Assembly: GCF_011290485.1 (NCBI RefSeq)
Contig: NZ_CP048029.1
Span: forward strand, 1,843,155-1,907,154
Source of the DNA: Caldichromatium japonicum
Lineage (GTDB): Bacteria > Pseudomonadota > Gammaproteobacteria > Chromatiales > Chromatiaceae
Direction: 5' to 3'
DNA length: 64,000 nucleotides
Below, one piece after another: positions 39,443 through 48,158 of this stretch. The stretch's first letter is position 1. Each line of letters opens with the position of its first letter. Position numbers and translations under genes: made by a program. The notes beneath the pieces were generated by a model. The model was not told the origin of the DNA and did not search any database. It was given only the letters and a program-made list of their open reading frames with translations.

Positions 39443-39901
39443 ATGGACAAGATCGACAGCGATCAAGATCTACGCGCCGCGCTCGATCGTCTCACCCCAG
39501 ATCAACAGCGACGCCTCGGTTGCCGTTTCGTCCAACAGGTTATGCATCTATGCCGCGATGAGCGTGTCAAGCGAGCTATCATGACCGGAATCGCCGATAC
39601 CGCGACACCTTCAGAGCTCGAAGACGCCTTTCGGGCCGCACGTGCCCGTGCGGTCAGCACCTACACGGATTGCGGTAAGGACACCGACTGGCTGGAGCAA
39701 GCCGATCACTTTGTTGCCGCCGCTGCTGCAGCAGCTTTGACACCCGATGAGGTGCTGCTCAGCGACAGACACAATCGCGCCTGGAAAGCGGCCGTCCAGG
39801 TGCGTATGGCGGTAAATTGCGCCATGATGGAGGATGATTCGGCCGATGAAGGTCAGATTGCACGCAGTCAATACGCACTCGCCGCCGAGTTTGTCGGCTA
39901 A
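39443..39901 (+). CDS. Unknown 152-residue helical protein
   Basis: I recognise no family. The protein is acidic, predicted largely helical, without signal peptide or membrane segment, and contains an Ala run (HFVAAAAAAALTPDEV) and four cysteines. It starts with MDKIDSDQDLRAALDR. A secreted repeat protein follows 62 bases downstream in the same direction, so they may share a transcript. The ATG has no strong ribosome-binding site. Confidence 0.6.
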   Translation: MDKIDSDQDLRAALDRLTPDQQRRLGCRFVQQVMHLCRDERVKRAIMTGIADTATPSELEDAFRAARARAVSTYTDCGKDTDWLEQADHFVAAAAAAALTPDEVLLSDRHNRAWKAAVQVRMAVNCAMMEDDSADEGQIARSQYALAAEFVG

Positions 39902-39963
39902 CCCAAACCGAGATTTTTGATTCGGCCCCCGCGACCGATGCCTGAATCTCACGGAGATCCAAG

Positions 39964-40536
39964 ATGCAGAGAAACAGTTTGTATGTTTCCGCCGCCGCCC
40001 TAGCCTTGGCTGTGGGTGTCGGGCTATCTAGCGTTAGCCAGGCCCAGCCGGGCGGCTATGGCAACTATTACCCAGGATCGGGACAAGGGATGAGTCAAGG
40101 CCCAAGTAACCAGGGTCCGGGGCAAGGCCAAGGTGGTGGACAAGGGTACCAGGGTCCGGGGCAGGGCCAAGGTGGTGGACAAGGGTACCAGGGTCCGGGG
40201 CAGGGCCAAGGTGGTGGACAAGGGTACCAGGGTCCGGGGCAGGGCCAAGGTGGTGGACAAGGGTACCAGGGTCCGGGGCAGGGCCAAGGTGGTGGACAAG
40301 GGTACCAGGGTCCGGGGCAGGGCCAAGGTGGTGGACAAGGGTACCAGGGTCAGCAGCCAGGGAATCAGGGCTGGGGTTCTGGTAGCGGGCCGCAGGGGGG
40401 GTATGGGCGTCCTGGACCGCGGAGTCCACGCGATAATGGCTATGGCCCCGGGCCTGGCGGCTATGGTCCACCCCCCCATCCAGGCTTTGGTCCTGGCCTT
40501 GGACCGCGGCCACCCTATCCACCGCCTGGTTACTAA
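39964..40536 (+). CDS. Secreted Gly/Gln-rich tandem-repeat protein
   Basis: A 190-residue protein with a signal peptide (hydrophobic core LYVSAAALALAVGVGLSS, likely cut after SQA). The mature part begins with Tyr/Gly-rich sequence, then six perfect 13-residue repeats GPGQGQGGGQGYQ, then a Pro/Gly/Tyr-rich tail (GYGPPPHPGFGPGLGPRPP). It is low-complexity and probably disordered. No known family is recognised. It could be a second sulfur-globule or cell-envelope structural protein by analogy with the gene at 37461, but Gln-rich repeats are not the classic sulfur-globule pattern. Confidence 0.7.
   Translation: MQRNSLYVSAAALALAVGVGLSSVSQAQPGGYGNYYPGSGQGMSQGPSNQGPGQGQGGGQGYQGPGQGQGGGQGYQGPGQGQGGGQGYQGPGQGQGGGQGYQGPGQGQGGGQGYQGPGQGQGGGQGYQGQQPGNQGWGSGSGPQGGYGRPGPRSPRDNGYGPGPGGYGPPPHPGFGPGLGPRPPYPPPGY
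40114..40347. repeat. 39-bp tandem repeat, six copies
   Basis: Six 39-base units starting at 40114, 40153, 40192, 40231, 40270 and 40309 encode GPGQGQGGGQGYQ. The first differs by one base (CAA for CAG); the others appear identical. All frames stay open through the block, which creates spurious reading frames on both strands. Confidence 0.97.
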
Positions 40537-40586
40537 AGCCACGCCCCCTGTCTTCTCAGACAGGCGTCATAGAGCGATCCCTTGGT

Positions 40587-40620
40587 CTCGTTGCTAGTCC
40601 GCCCAATAGTAGGCAACGAG
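40587..40620. other. Inverted repeat between convergent genes
   Basis: CTCGTTGC and GCAACGAG (8-bp stem) enclose an 18-base loop containing AATAGTAG. A smaller hairpin (CCTGTC/GACAGG) lies at 40547-40564. They sit between the repeat-protein gene and the convergent rlmD end, where two transcripts must stop; neither has a T tract. The GTAGGCAA string also occurs near 9907. Confidence 0.4.
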
Positions 40621-40641
40621 GTCAGGGGACGGTCCACTACC

Positions 40642-41964
40642 CTAGCCTCGCTCAAACAAGGCGATCGATTCTACATGGCTGGTATGGGGGAACATGTCCA
40701 TGACCCCAGCTTCGCATAATCGATAGCCAAGCCCATGAACCAGATGGCCGGCATCGCGTGCTAGAGTCGCCGGATAACAAGAGACATAGACCAGGCGCTC
40801 GACGCCGAGCCGCGGTAGCCAGTCCAATACCGCCCAGGCCCCGCTGCGCGGCGGATCAATCAGCGCTTTGTCAAAGGACCCCTCGCCCCAGGGGGGGATG
40901 ATCGTGTCTGCTTGGAGATCGGCGGTATAAAAACGCACGTTCTCCAGTCCATTGCGCCGGGCATTGAGCAACGCGCGTTCAACCAGACCAGGATCACCCT
41001 CGACCCCTATCACCTCGCGGGCATAGCGCGCCAAGGGTAGGGTGAAGTTGCCCAGGCCACAGAAGAGATCCAGCACCCTGTCATCAGGCTGCGGAGCAAG
41101 CAATGCGATCGCTTGATCCACCATCTTGCGGTTGAGCTCTAGGTTGACCTGGGTGAAATCAGCGGGCTGGAAACCGATCTCAATCCCCTGTCCTGGCAGG
41201 CTATAGTGCAGGTCCACCCCTTGCTCGGGCAGGGGACGGATGGTCTCGATACCGCCTTCCTGAAGATAGATGTGCAACCCTGTCTCCGCGGCGAACCTGA
41301 GTAGACGCTCTATATCCTCAGGAGAAGGTGAGCGCATGGCGCGCACCACGAGCACACCGGGTCCATCGCCCATTGCCATCTCGATCTGGGGTACCTGATC
41401 GCGGATAGTCAGATCCGCGATGGCCGCGGCCAATGCCACCAAATGTTCGCCGACTAGCGGATGCAGGACTGCGCAGTGCCTGAGATCAGCAAGCAAGGAA
41501 CCCTGGCGTTCCCGAAAGCCGATCAACACCCGCCCCTTTTTGAGCACATGACGCACCCCGAGCCTCGCCTTACGCCGATACCCCCAATGCCCAGCGGTCA
41601 ACGGATCGAGCCAGCGTTCAGGGCTGACCTTGCCGATGCGCTCTAAAGTCTCGGCAAGCCCGGCCTGTTTGAAACGGATCTGGGCCGAGGGATCGAGATG
41701 CTGGAGGGTGCAGCCGCCGCAGACCCCGAAATGCGGACAACGGGGCACAACCCGCTGGGGCGATGGGGTCAAAATTACCTCAGCGACGGCCTCATCGAAT
41801 CGGCGTTGCAACCGGGTGTAACGCAAACACACCCGCTCCCCCGGCAAGGCGCCATCGACGAAGACCGTCTTGCCATTGATGCGGGCGATGCCCCGCCCTT
41901 CAGGGGTCAGGGTCTCGATATCGGTTTCGATGGGTTCAGGGAGCGGCTTAGGGCGATGCGACAC
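40642..41964 (-). CDS. rlmD: 23S rRNA (uracil-1939-C5)-methyltransferase RlmD
   Basis: Fe-S containing m5U methyltransferase of the TrmA/RlmD family acting on 23S rRNA. The N-terminal TRAM domain is followed by the cluster cysteines (CPHFGVCGGCTLQH, about residues 75-90), the SAM-binding motif VLDLFCGLGNFTLPLA (about 295), and the catalytic Cys in YVSCYPATLARD (about 395). The 440 residues match the family. It is transcribed singly. Confidence 0.93.
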   Translation of the reverse strand: MSHRPKPLPEPIETDIETLTPEGRGIARINGKTVFVDGALPGERVCLRYTRLQRRFDEAVAEVILTPSPQRVVPRCPHFGVCGGCTLQHLDPSAQIRFKQAGLAETLERIGKVSPERWLDPLTAGHWGYRRKARLGVRHVLKKGRVLIGFRERQGSLLADLRHCAVLHPLVGEHLVALAAAIADLTIRDQVPQIEMAMGDGPGVLVVRAMRSPSPEDIERLLRFAAETGLHIYLQEGGIETIRPLPEQGVDLHYSLPGQGIEIGFQPADFTQVNLELNRKMVDQAIALLAPQPDDRVLDLFCGLGNFTLPLARYAREVIGVEGDPGLVERALLNARRNGLENVRFYTADLQADTIIPPWGEGSFDKALIDPPRSGAWAVLDWLPRLGVERLVYVSCYPATLARDAGHLVHGLGYRLCEAGVMDMFPHTSHVESIALFERG

Positions 41965-42006
41965 AGCGGCTGAAGCAGGGATTGCGCCAGAGAAAGAGGT
42001 GTCATT

Positions 42007-42422
42007 TTAACGCCCTTGGTCGGCAGCGAGCGAATCGCTATCGAGCGCTTGATAGATCCCGAAGCGAAATCGCGGGGTACAGAGGGCCAGGAAGATCAGA
42101 TCGCCCGTCCCAGATCGCCCGTCCCGTCGTTTCGGATGCGCTGGGCAGCACCTGCCGGGATATAGACCAGATCGCCTGGATTGACCCGCTGCGCCCCCAG
42201 ACCCTCGACCTCGACGATACCCGTCCCCTCCAGGATCAGATAGCGCTCAACCGTATCGATCAGCCGATGCCAGCGGGTAGTCAGACCGGATTCCACCCGC
42301 GCGCGGGCGATCGACAGGGCCGGATCCTGCGCCTGATTCCAGAGTTCGCGGATCAAGCAGCCCTCTTCTATCCATTGCTCGTGGGACAGGGGCGAATAGA
42401 CCAGCGGCTGGCATGGGCTCAC
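42007..42422 (-). pseudogene. Small cupin protein truncated by a 14-bp duplication
   Basis: Starting at a GTG (42422), the product has one cupin barrel of the mannose-6-phosphate-isomerase type (RWHRLIDTVERYLILEGTG, NPGDLVYIPAGAAQRI). The frame now ends at 42096, after GTGDLGRAI. If one copy of a perfect 14-base tandem duplication at 42098-42125 is removed, the reading continues as GDLIFLALCTPRFRFGIYQA to a TAA at 42007, which is the expected cupin end. The start overlaps the stop of the RAYT gene by four bases (GTGA). Confidence 0.75.
42098..42125. repeat. 14-bp tandem duplication inside the cupin gene
   Basis: AGATCGCCCGTCCC occurs twice in a row, at 42098-42111 and 42112-42125. The length is not a multiple of three, so it shifts the cupin frame. 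Confidence 0.97.
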
Positions 42423-43198
42423 CTCAGACCCTCCATCCCGGCCCTATTGGATATCTGCTCCCTGCCATCGCGCACGCTGCTCGACTGGGCACCCAGACCC
42501 CGGCGATAGGCCGCCGAGCGCCGATCCCCCCCGCGCGGACGCGGCAAGGCGCGGCGATTGAGCAGCCTTTCGATCTGCTGGCAGAAACTCGAGCTGCCCA
42601 GCACCCAGGACTTATTAGTGCGCTCGCGGATCGCGCAGATGAGTTCAGGCGCCAGAGGTTGCTCGGACTGACTGGTATAAAGCTCGCGACGGGCTTTGAG
42701 GCTACGTCCCAGACGTTCGTATTCGCGATGTGCCGTCACCAGCGGATCATCCGCACCTTTGGCATTAATCCCATAGCTCGACCAATCATATTCACCCGCA
42801 TGTGCGACCAAGCCAGCACGTACCGGATTGGACTCGATATAATGCGCGACCGCCAAGAGATAGCCCTGGGGATCGACGAGGGTGGCCCGATAGCGTCCTT
42901 CCCACAGGGTGCCGCTGCGACCATATTTGGTATTGAAATAATGCACATAATAGCGCCCGACATATTGCATCAGCTTGCCGATGCCTGCTTCGCTCTGTGG
43001 CGTCAGTAAGAGATGAAAATGATTGGGCATCAGGACATAGGCGTGGACCGCGCATTGGAAACGCTCGGCGCCGGCGACAAGCCTTTCCCAGATGAACCAA
43101 TAGTCCTCTTCGTCGAACAGGATCTGCTGACGGTTGTTGCCGCGCTGGATGACGTGTTGTGGATAACCAGGCAGGATAAAACGCGGAAGACGGGCCAT
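42419..43198 (-). CDS. REP-associated tyrosine transposase (RAYT/Y1 family)
   Basis: A 259-residue Y1-type transposase domain protein. It starts MARLPRFILPGYPQHVIQRGNN, has the HUH motif in MPNHFHLLLTP (about residue 60), and the nucleophile Tyr region YVGRYYVHYFN (about 80-90). The pattern YIESNPVRAGLV is typical of RAYTs. These are single-copy proteins linked to REP hairpins and not part of a classic IS, and no flanking IS ends are visible. It overlaps the next gene (the cupin) by four bases. Confidence 0.85.
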   Translation of the reverse strand: MARLPRFILPGYPQHVIQRGNNRQQILFDEEDYWFIWERLVAGAERFQCAVHAYVLMPNHFHLLLTPQSEAGIGKLMQYVGRYYVHYFNTKYGRSGTLWEGRYRATLVDPQGYLLAVAHYIESNPVRAGLVAHAGEYDWSSYGINAKGADDPLVTAHREYERLGRSLKARRELYTSQSEQPLAPELICAIRERTNKSWVLGSSSFCQQIERLLNRRALPRPRGGDRRSAAYRRGLGAQSSSVRDGREQISNRAGMEGLR

Positions 43199-43283
43199 CG
43201 GGTCAGATCCAATGGGTTGACCTAGCTATGAGTATAGCCGCCCCTCTGCGTTCTGCCGCCGGCTCCGACCCTAGCCTGCCCCA

Positions 43284-45815
43284 ATGAAATCGGGTATCGA
43301 ACCGTTCCCGATCTGGCATGTCCTGGATGGATTGCGCGCCGCCCTGCATCAGGGCCATGCCGTACTCCAGGCGCCGACCGGGTCGGGCAAATCGACGGTG
43401 GTGCCCATCGCCCTGTTGGATGAGCCCTGGCTGGCGGGGCAACGGCTCCTGCTGCTCCAGCCCCGCCGTCCGGCGGCGCGCCTGATCGCAGCGCATCTGG
43501 CCAAGCAGCTCGGCGAGCCTCTAGGCAAAAGGGTCGGTTATCAGATCCGCTTTGAACGCTGCCTGGGCCCCGATACCCGCATCGAAGTCCTCACCGAGGG
43601 CATCCTCACCCGCCGCATCCAGTCCGATCCTTCACTGGACGGCGTAGGTCTGGTGATCTTCGATGAATTTCACGAACGCCATCTGGTCTCAGACCTGGGG
43701 CTGGCCTTGACCCTCGACAGTGCGCAACAGCTTCGGCCTGATCTGCGCATCCTGGTCATGTCGGCGACCCTGGAGGCCGAGCCTTTGGTCAGGCTGTTGG
43801 GCAAGGCGAGCCTGATACGCGCCGAGGGGCGCAGTTTTCCGGTGGAGATCCGCCATGCCGAGCGCGCGCTTGATCCTGAGCCGGTGCGAGCGGTGGCGGC
43901 GGCCGTGCGCCAAGCCCTGATCCAAGAAGACGGCGACATCCTGGCCTTTTTGCCAGGGGTCCGCGAGATCGAGCAGGTGCGCGCTGCGCTTGCATCCCTA
44001 ATTGAGCCAGGGCTGATGCTCCTGCCGCTGCACGGCGCCCTATCCACCGCCGAGCAGGACCGGGCGTTGCGCCCTGACCCTGAACGCCGACGGGTGATCC
44101 TAGCCACCGACCTGGCCGAGACCAGCCTGACGATCGAAGGGATCCGGATCGTCGTCGATTCGGGTCTGGCCCGTAAACCGCGTTTTGATCCGGCCACAGG
44201 GCTAACGCGTCTCATCACCGAACCCATCCCGCGCGCCAGCGCCGAACAGCGCGCCGGCCGTGCGGGGCGCCTGGGGCCTGGGATCTGTTACCGGCTGTGG
44301 ACCCGCGCGCAAGAGAGCGGACGCCCCGAGCAGCGCATCCCGGAGATCCTGGTCAGTGATCTGGCCTCATTGGTCCTGGAGCTGGCCCTCTGGGGGGTCA
44401 AAGACCCCGAGGCGCTCACCTGGCTCGATGTCCCGCCAGCGCCGGCATGGGCCCAGGCGATCGCGGTGTTACAGGCACTCGATGCGCTCGATGCACGCGG
44501 TGCCATCACCCCCCTGGGACGGGCGCTTGCCGAGCTTCCGGTTCATCCGCGCCTCGGGGCGATGCTTTTGCGCGCTACCCCTGGCGAGCGCCAGCTTGCC
44601 GCAGATCTCTGTGCCCTGGTTTCAGAGCGCGATCCCTGGCAAGCTGCGCCAGGACTCGTCCGCCCGGCCGATCTCGGTCTGCGTCTGGCCGCCCTCAACG
44701 CCCTGCGCGCTGGCACCACCCTGCCGCTGGGGATCGATCGCCAGCGACTGGCGACGGTCGAGCGGGCCGCGCGTCAGCTCGCACGGCTCGCCAGACGCCA
44801 GATGTCCCCATCATCGCCAATGGTCGATCAAGCGCCGCGCTCACCCGGCGCCCTGTTGTCCCTCGCCTACCCCGACCGTATCGCCCAGCGGCGAGCCGGT
44901 GCGGATGCCCGCTATCTCCTGGCATCGGGGCGCGGCGCTGGGCTGGCCCAGGACGATCTGCTGGCCGGCGAACCCTACCTGGTGGTTGCTGCCTTGGACG
45001 ACGCAGGGCGCGAAGGGCGCATCCAACTGGCCGCAGCGCTCACCGCCACTGAGATCCGTGCCGAGCTCGCCGGACACATCGTCCGGCAGCGCGAGGTCTT
45101 CTGGGACGAGGCGCGCGCAACAGTGAGCGCCAGGCTCACGACCCGCCTGGGCGAGATCGTGTTGGATGCCCAACCCATGGCCCCCGACAATGCGGATGAG
45201 GCGAACTCGCTCCTCCTTGCCCAGATCCACCGGCGCTTTACCGAGGCGCTCAACTGGTCCGCATCCGCCCGGCAACTACAAGGGCGCATACTGCTCGCAC
45301 ACCGCCATGATCCCGAGGGTGGCTGGCCAGATCTTTCAGAGTCTGCGCTCAAGTCTCAGCTCGCCGACTGGTTGGGGCCCTGGCTGGTCGGCAAGACACG
45401 GCTGGACGAGGTTCAGGAGATCGACCTGGTGGCGATCTTGCTTGAGCGCCTGACCTGGAAGCAGCGCCAGCGGCTCGACCGCCTGTTTCCCGTCCGCATC
45501 CAGACACCCGCTGGCACCAGCCGCCCGATCGACTATGCCCAGGGCGAGCCGCCAATCTTGGCCGTCCCTGTGCAAGAGCTGTTCGGATGGTGCAATACGC
45601 CCAGCATCTGCAATGGCCGTGTACCGCTGCTGTTGCATCTGCTCTCGCCGGCGCGCCGCCCGATCCAGGTCACCCAGGATCTGGCCGGTTTTTGGGCGCG
45701 CGGCTATGCCGAGGTCCGCAAGGAGCTGCGCGGGCGCTACCCCAAGCATCAATGGCCCGAGGACCCGACCCAGGCGCAGGCCCGGCCCGGCGGTATCAAA
45801 CAGCGCGACCGCTAA
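43284..45815 (+). CDS. hrpB: ATP-dependent helicase HrpB
   Basis: DEAH-type RNA helicase of the HrpB family, 843 residues as expected. Motif I is APTGSGKST (about residue 35), motif II DEFH in IFDEFHERH, motif III SATL and motif VI QRAGRAGRLGPG (about 315). The HrpB C-terminal region ends the protein (PRRPIQVTQDLAGFW-type, near ARRPIQVTQDLAGFW). Its physiological substrate is not established. It is transcribed alone and converges with the Anbu gene. Confidence 0.93.
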   Translation: MKSGIEPFPIWHVLDGLRAALHQGHAVLQAPTGSGKSTVVPIALLDEPWLAGQRLLLLQPRRPAARLIAAHLAKQLGEPLGKRVGYQIRFERCLGPDTRIEVLTEGILTRRIQSDPSLDGVGLVIFDEFHERHLVSDLGLALTLDSAQQLRPDLRILVMSATLEAEPLVRLLGKASLIRAEGRSFPVEIRHAERALDPEPVRAVAAAVRQALIQEDGDILAFLPGVREIEQVRAALASLIEPGLMLLPLHGALSTAEQDRALRPDPERRRVILATDLAETSLTIEGIRIVVDSGLARKPRFDPATGLTRLITEPIPRASAEQRAGRAGRLGPGICYRLWTRAQESGRPEQRIPEILVSDLASLVLELALWGVKDPEALTWLDVPPAPAWAQAIAVLQALDALDARGAITPLGRALAELPVHPRLGAMLLRATPGERQLAADLCALVSERDPWQAAPGLVRPADLGLRLAALNALRAGTTLPLGIDRQRLATVERAARQLARLARRQMSPSSPMVDQAPRSPGALLSLAYPDRIAQRRAGADARYLLASGRGAGLAQDDLLAGEPYLVVAALDDAGREGRIQLAAALTATEIRAELAGHIVRQREVFWDEARATVSARLTTRLGEIVLDAQPMAPDNADEANSLLLAQIHRRFTEALNWSASARQLQGRILLAHRHDPEGGWPDLSESALKSQLADWLGPWLVGKTRLDEVQEIDLVAILLERLTWKQRQRLDRLFPVRIQTPAGTSRPIDYAQGEPPILAVPVQELFGWCNTPSICNGRVPLLLHLLSPARRPIQVTQDLAGFWARGYAEVRKELRGRYPKHQWPEDPTQAQARPGGIKQRDR

Positions 45816-45863
45816 GGGCGACCCTCATGAGGTCGGCACTCACCCTTGCCGCGGCTATGCGGG

Positions 45864-46607
45864 TCAGGTCAATTCGGACGCGGACAGACAGGCAAGCGAG
45901 GGCAGCGCTGAGAATGCCTCTTGAATACGTTCTCCCCAGGCTGCGCGTAGACTGAGGAAGTAGGGGTCATCCAGATCGATGCGCAGGACGCGCTCCAGGG
46001 CCAGACGATCCCGCGGATAGCAAGCCAGGTCTAGGGGCATGCCGACCGACAGATTGGACTTGAGGGTCGAGTCCATCGAGATCAGGGCACATTTGGCCGC
46101 ATCCTCCAGGCTGGAATGAAAACGGAAGATCCGGTCGATGATCGGCTTGCCGTATTTCGATTCGCCGATCTGGAAATAGGGGGTGTCCGGGGTGGCCTCA
46201 ACAAAATTGCCGGCGGCATAGATGTTGAAGAGGCGCGGCGATTCACCGGCGATCTGGCCGCCGAAGATCAGGCTGATGTTGAAATCGATCCCGAAGGCAC
46301 GCAGCGAGTCAGCATCGCGCTGATACACGTGCCGCACACAGTCGCCGACATGACAGGCGGCCTCAAAGAGATTGGGCACGCGCATCAGGTTCTCCCCTTC
46401 CTGAGCGAGACGCTCCTCCAGCAAGGTCACTACGGATTGGGTCACCGCCAGATTGCCCGCCGACAACAACACCATTACTCGGTCGCCGCGGCGCTCAAAG
46501 ATATTCATCTTGCGAAAGGTATTGATCTGATCGACCCCGGCGTTGGTGCGCGTGTCGGAGAGAAACACCAGGCCGGCATCCATCAACATGCCGATGCAGT
46601 ATGTCAC
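45864..46607 (-). CDS. Anbu-type bacterial proteasome-like peptidase
   Basis: Ntn-hydrolase related to HslV and the 20S proteasome. I start at the GTG at 46607, giving MTYCIGMLMDAGLVFLSDTRTN and 247 residues; removal of Met exposes Thr as the expected N-terminal nucleophile. The longer frame to 46697 adds 30 residues that would bury the Thr. Also typical are NAGVDQINTFRKM and LISMDSTLKSNLSVG. The gene is divergent, across about 90 bases, from an ATP-grasp gene and an alpha-E gene, the family's known partners. The role is proposed to be peptide or peptide-conjugate processing. Confidence 0.88.
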   Translation of the reverse strand: MTYCIGMLMDAGLVFLSDTRTNAGVDQINTFRKMNIFERRGDRVMVLLSAGNLAVTQSVVTLLEERLAQEGENLMRVPNLFEAACHVGDCVRHVYQRDADSLRAFGIDFNISLIFGGQIAGESPRLFNIYAAGNFVEATPDTPYFQIGESKYGKPIIDRIFRFHSSLEDAAKCALISMDSTLKSNLSVGMPLDLACYPRDRLALERVLRIDLDDPYFLSLRAAWGERIQEAFSALPSLACLSASELT

Positions 46608-46695
46608 GCTGAATCCACCTCTTTCGCCGTTCGTGGGCTCGTTGAATAAACAGGCACACTCCTTGCCTAGATTTTGACGTATCAGGAGGGTGGCC

Positions 46696-48147
46696 ATGAA
46701 TCATCTGTTGCGGGATTACCCCGTCCAAGCATTCTACGACGAACTCATCGCCCCTGATGGAGCGCCGCGCCCGGCAGCGCGACCTCTCCTCGATCATTTG
46801 GCGGGATTGCCTGTCGGTGAGCTCGCGGCACGCCGTCGGGCGGTCGATGCGGCGATCATGACCACTGGCATCACCTTCACCGTCTATTGCGATGCCGGCA
46901 ACATCGATCGCGCCTGGCCATTCGACATCGTTCCGCGCATCCTCGCGAAACATGAATGGATGCAGGTTGAGGCGGGTCTGAAGCAGCGTCTGCTAGCGAT
47001 CAATCTGTTCATCGACGACCTCTACAATGCCCAGCGCATCGTGCGCGACGGGGTCTTTCCCCTGGAGGTCCTGAGTGGCTCGCAGAACTTTCGCCCCGCC
47101 TGCCAGGGATTTTCGCCCCCTTTTGGTGTCTGGGCGCATATCTGCGGCACCGATTTGGTGCGTGACCGCGATGGCAAGCTCTATGTCTTGGAGGACAACC
47201 TACGTGTCCCCTCAGGCGTGTCCTACATGCTGCAAAATCGGCAGCTCATGAAACGCCTGTTCCCTGAGCTCTTCCAGTCCTCCGAGATCCTGCCGGTGGA
47301 TGATTATCCAGCACGATTGTACGCCACCCTGGCGGCGCTCTCGCCACGCCCTGGGGTGCGCCCGGTGATCGCTGTCTTGACCCCCGGCATCTTCAACTCC
47401 GCCTATTTCGAGCATTCCTATCTTGCCCAACAGATGGGCGCCTTTCTGGTCGAAGGCGGCGATCTGGTGGTCCAGGATGATGATTGCGTTTATATGAAGA
47501 CCATCGCCGGTCTGAGGCGTGTCGATGTGATCTATCGGCGGATCGACGACGATTTTCTCGATCCTGAGATCTTCCGCCCCGACTCGCTGCTCGGCGTGCC
47601 AGGTCTCATGCGTGCCTGGCGCGCCGGCAAGGTGGGCATCGCCAATGCGCCAGGTTCAGGGGTGGCCGATGATAAGGTCGTCTATGCCTTTGTCCCCCAA
47701 ATCATTCGCTACTACCTCGGCGAAAGCCCGATCCTGCCCAATGTGCCGAGCTGGTTGTGCATGTACGATGACCAACGCGACTATGTCCTCAGCCATCTGG
47801 ATCAGCTCGTGGTCAAGCCCGCCAACGAATCAGGCGGCTATGGGATGCTGATCGGTCCGCGCGCCAGCGAGCTGGAGCGCGCCCGTTTCGCCGCCCTGAT
47901 CCGCGCCAACCCGCGCAATTATATGGCCCAGCCGACGCTGGCCCTTTCTACCGCGCCGACGCTTGTTAACGATGATCATCTCGAACCGCGCCACGTCGAT
48001 CTGCGTCCGTTCGTGCTCCAGGCCGATAGCCTGTATGCCACCACCGGCGGGCTGACGCGTGTGGCCTTGCAGGCCGGCTCGCTGATCGTCAATTCGTCGC
48101 AGGGCGGCGGCGCCAAGGACACCTGGGTAGTCGACACCGGGGAATAG
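46696..48147 (+). CDS. Circularly permuted ATP-grasp protein (type 2)
   Basis: ATP-grasp amidoligase-like protein (DUF404/DUF407 type) of 483 residues, with IFNSAYFEHSYLA, DVIYRRIDDDFLDP and VVKPANESGGYGM as the conserved ATP-binding and catalytic segments. Such proteins are thought to form amide bonds in small peptides. The ATG at 46696 is preferred over the GTG at 46690 because AGGAGGG ends six bases before it. An alpha-E gene follows after 11 bases. Confidence 0.88.
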   Translation: MNHLLRDYPVQAFYDELIAPDGAPRPAARPLLDHLAGLPVGELAARRRAVDAAIMTTGITFTVYCDAGNIDRAWPFDIVPRILAKHEWMQVEAGLKQRLLAINLFIDDLYNAQRIVRDGVFPLEVLSGSQNFRPACQGFSPPFGVWAHICGTDLVRDRDGKLYVLEDNLRVPSGVSYMLQNRQLMKRLFPELFQSSEILPVDDYPARLYATLAALSPRPGVRPVIAVLTPGIFNSAYFEHSYLAQQMGAFLVEGGDLVVQDDDCVYMKTIAGLRRVDVIYRRIDDDFLDPEIFRPDSLLGVPGLMRAWRAGKVGIANAPGSGVADDKVVYAFVPQIIRYYLGESPILPNVPSWLCMYDDQRDYVLSHLDQLVVKPANESGGYGMLIGPRASELERARFAALIRANPRNYMAQPTLALSTAPTLVNDDHLEPRHVDLRPFVLQADSLYATTGGLTRVALQAGSLIVNSSQGGGAKDTWVVDTGE

Positions 48148-48158
48148 GAGTGAGACTG

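Noticed and set aside
40024-40542. Long open frames in other frames and on the minus strand over the Gln/Gly repeat
   Set aside because: A 39-base unit keeps every frame open, so length means nothing here. Only the frame at 39964 has a start, a signal peptide and a ribosome-binding site.
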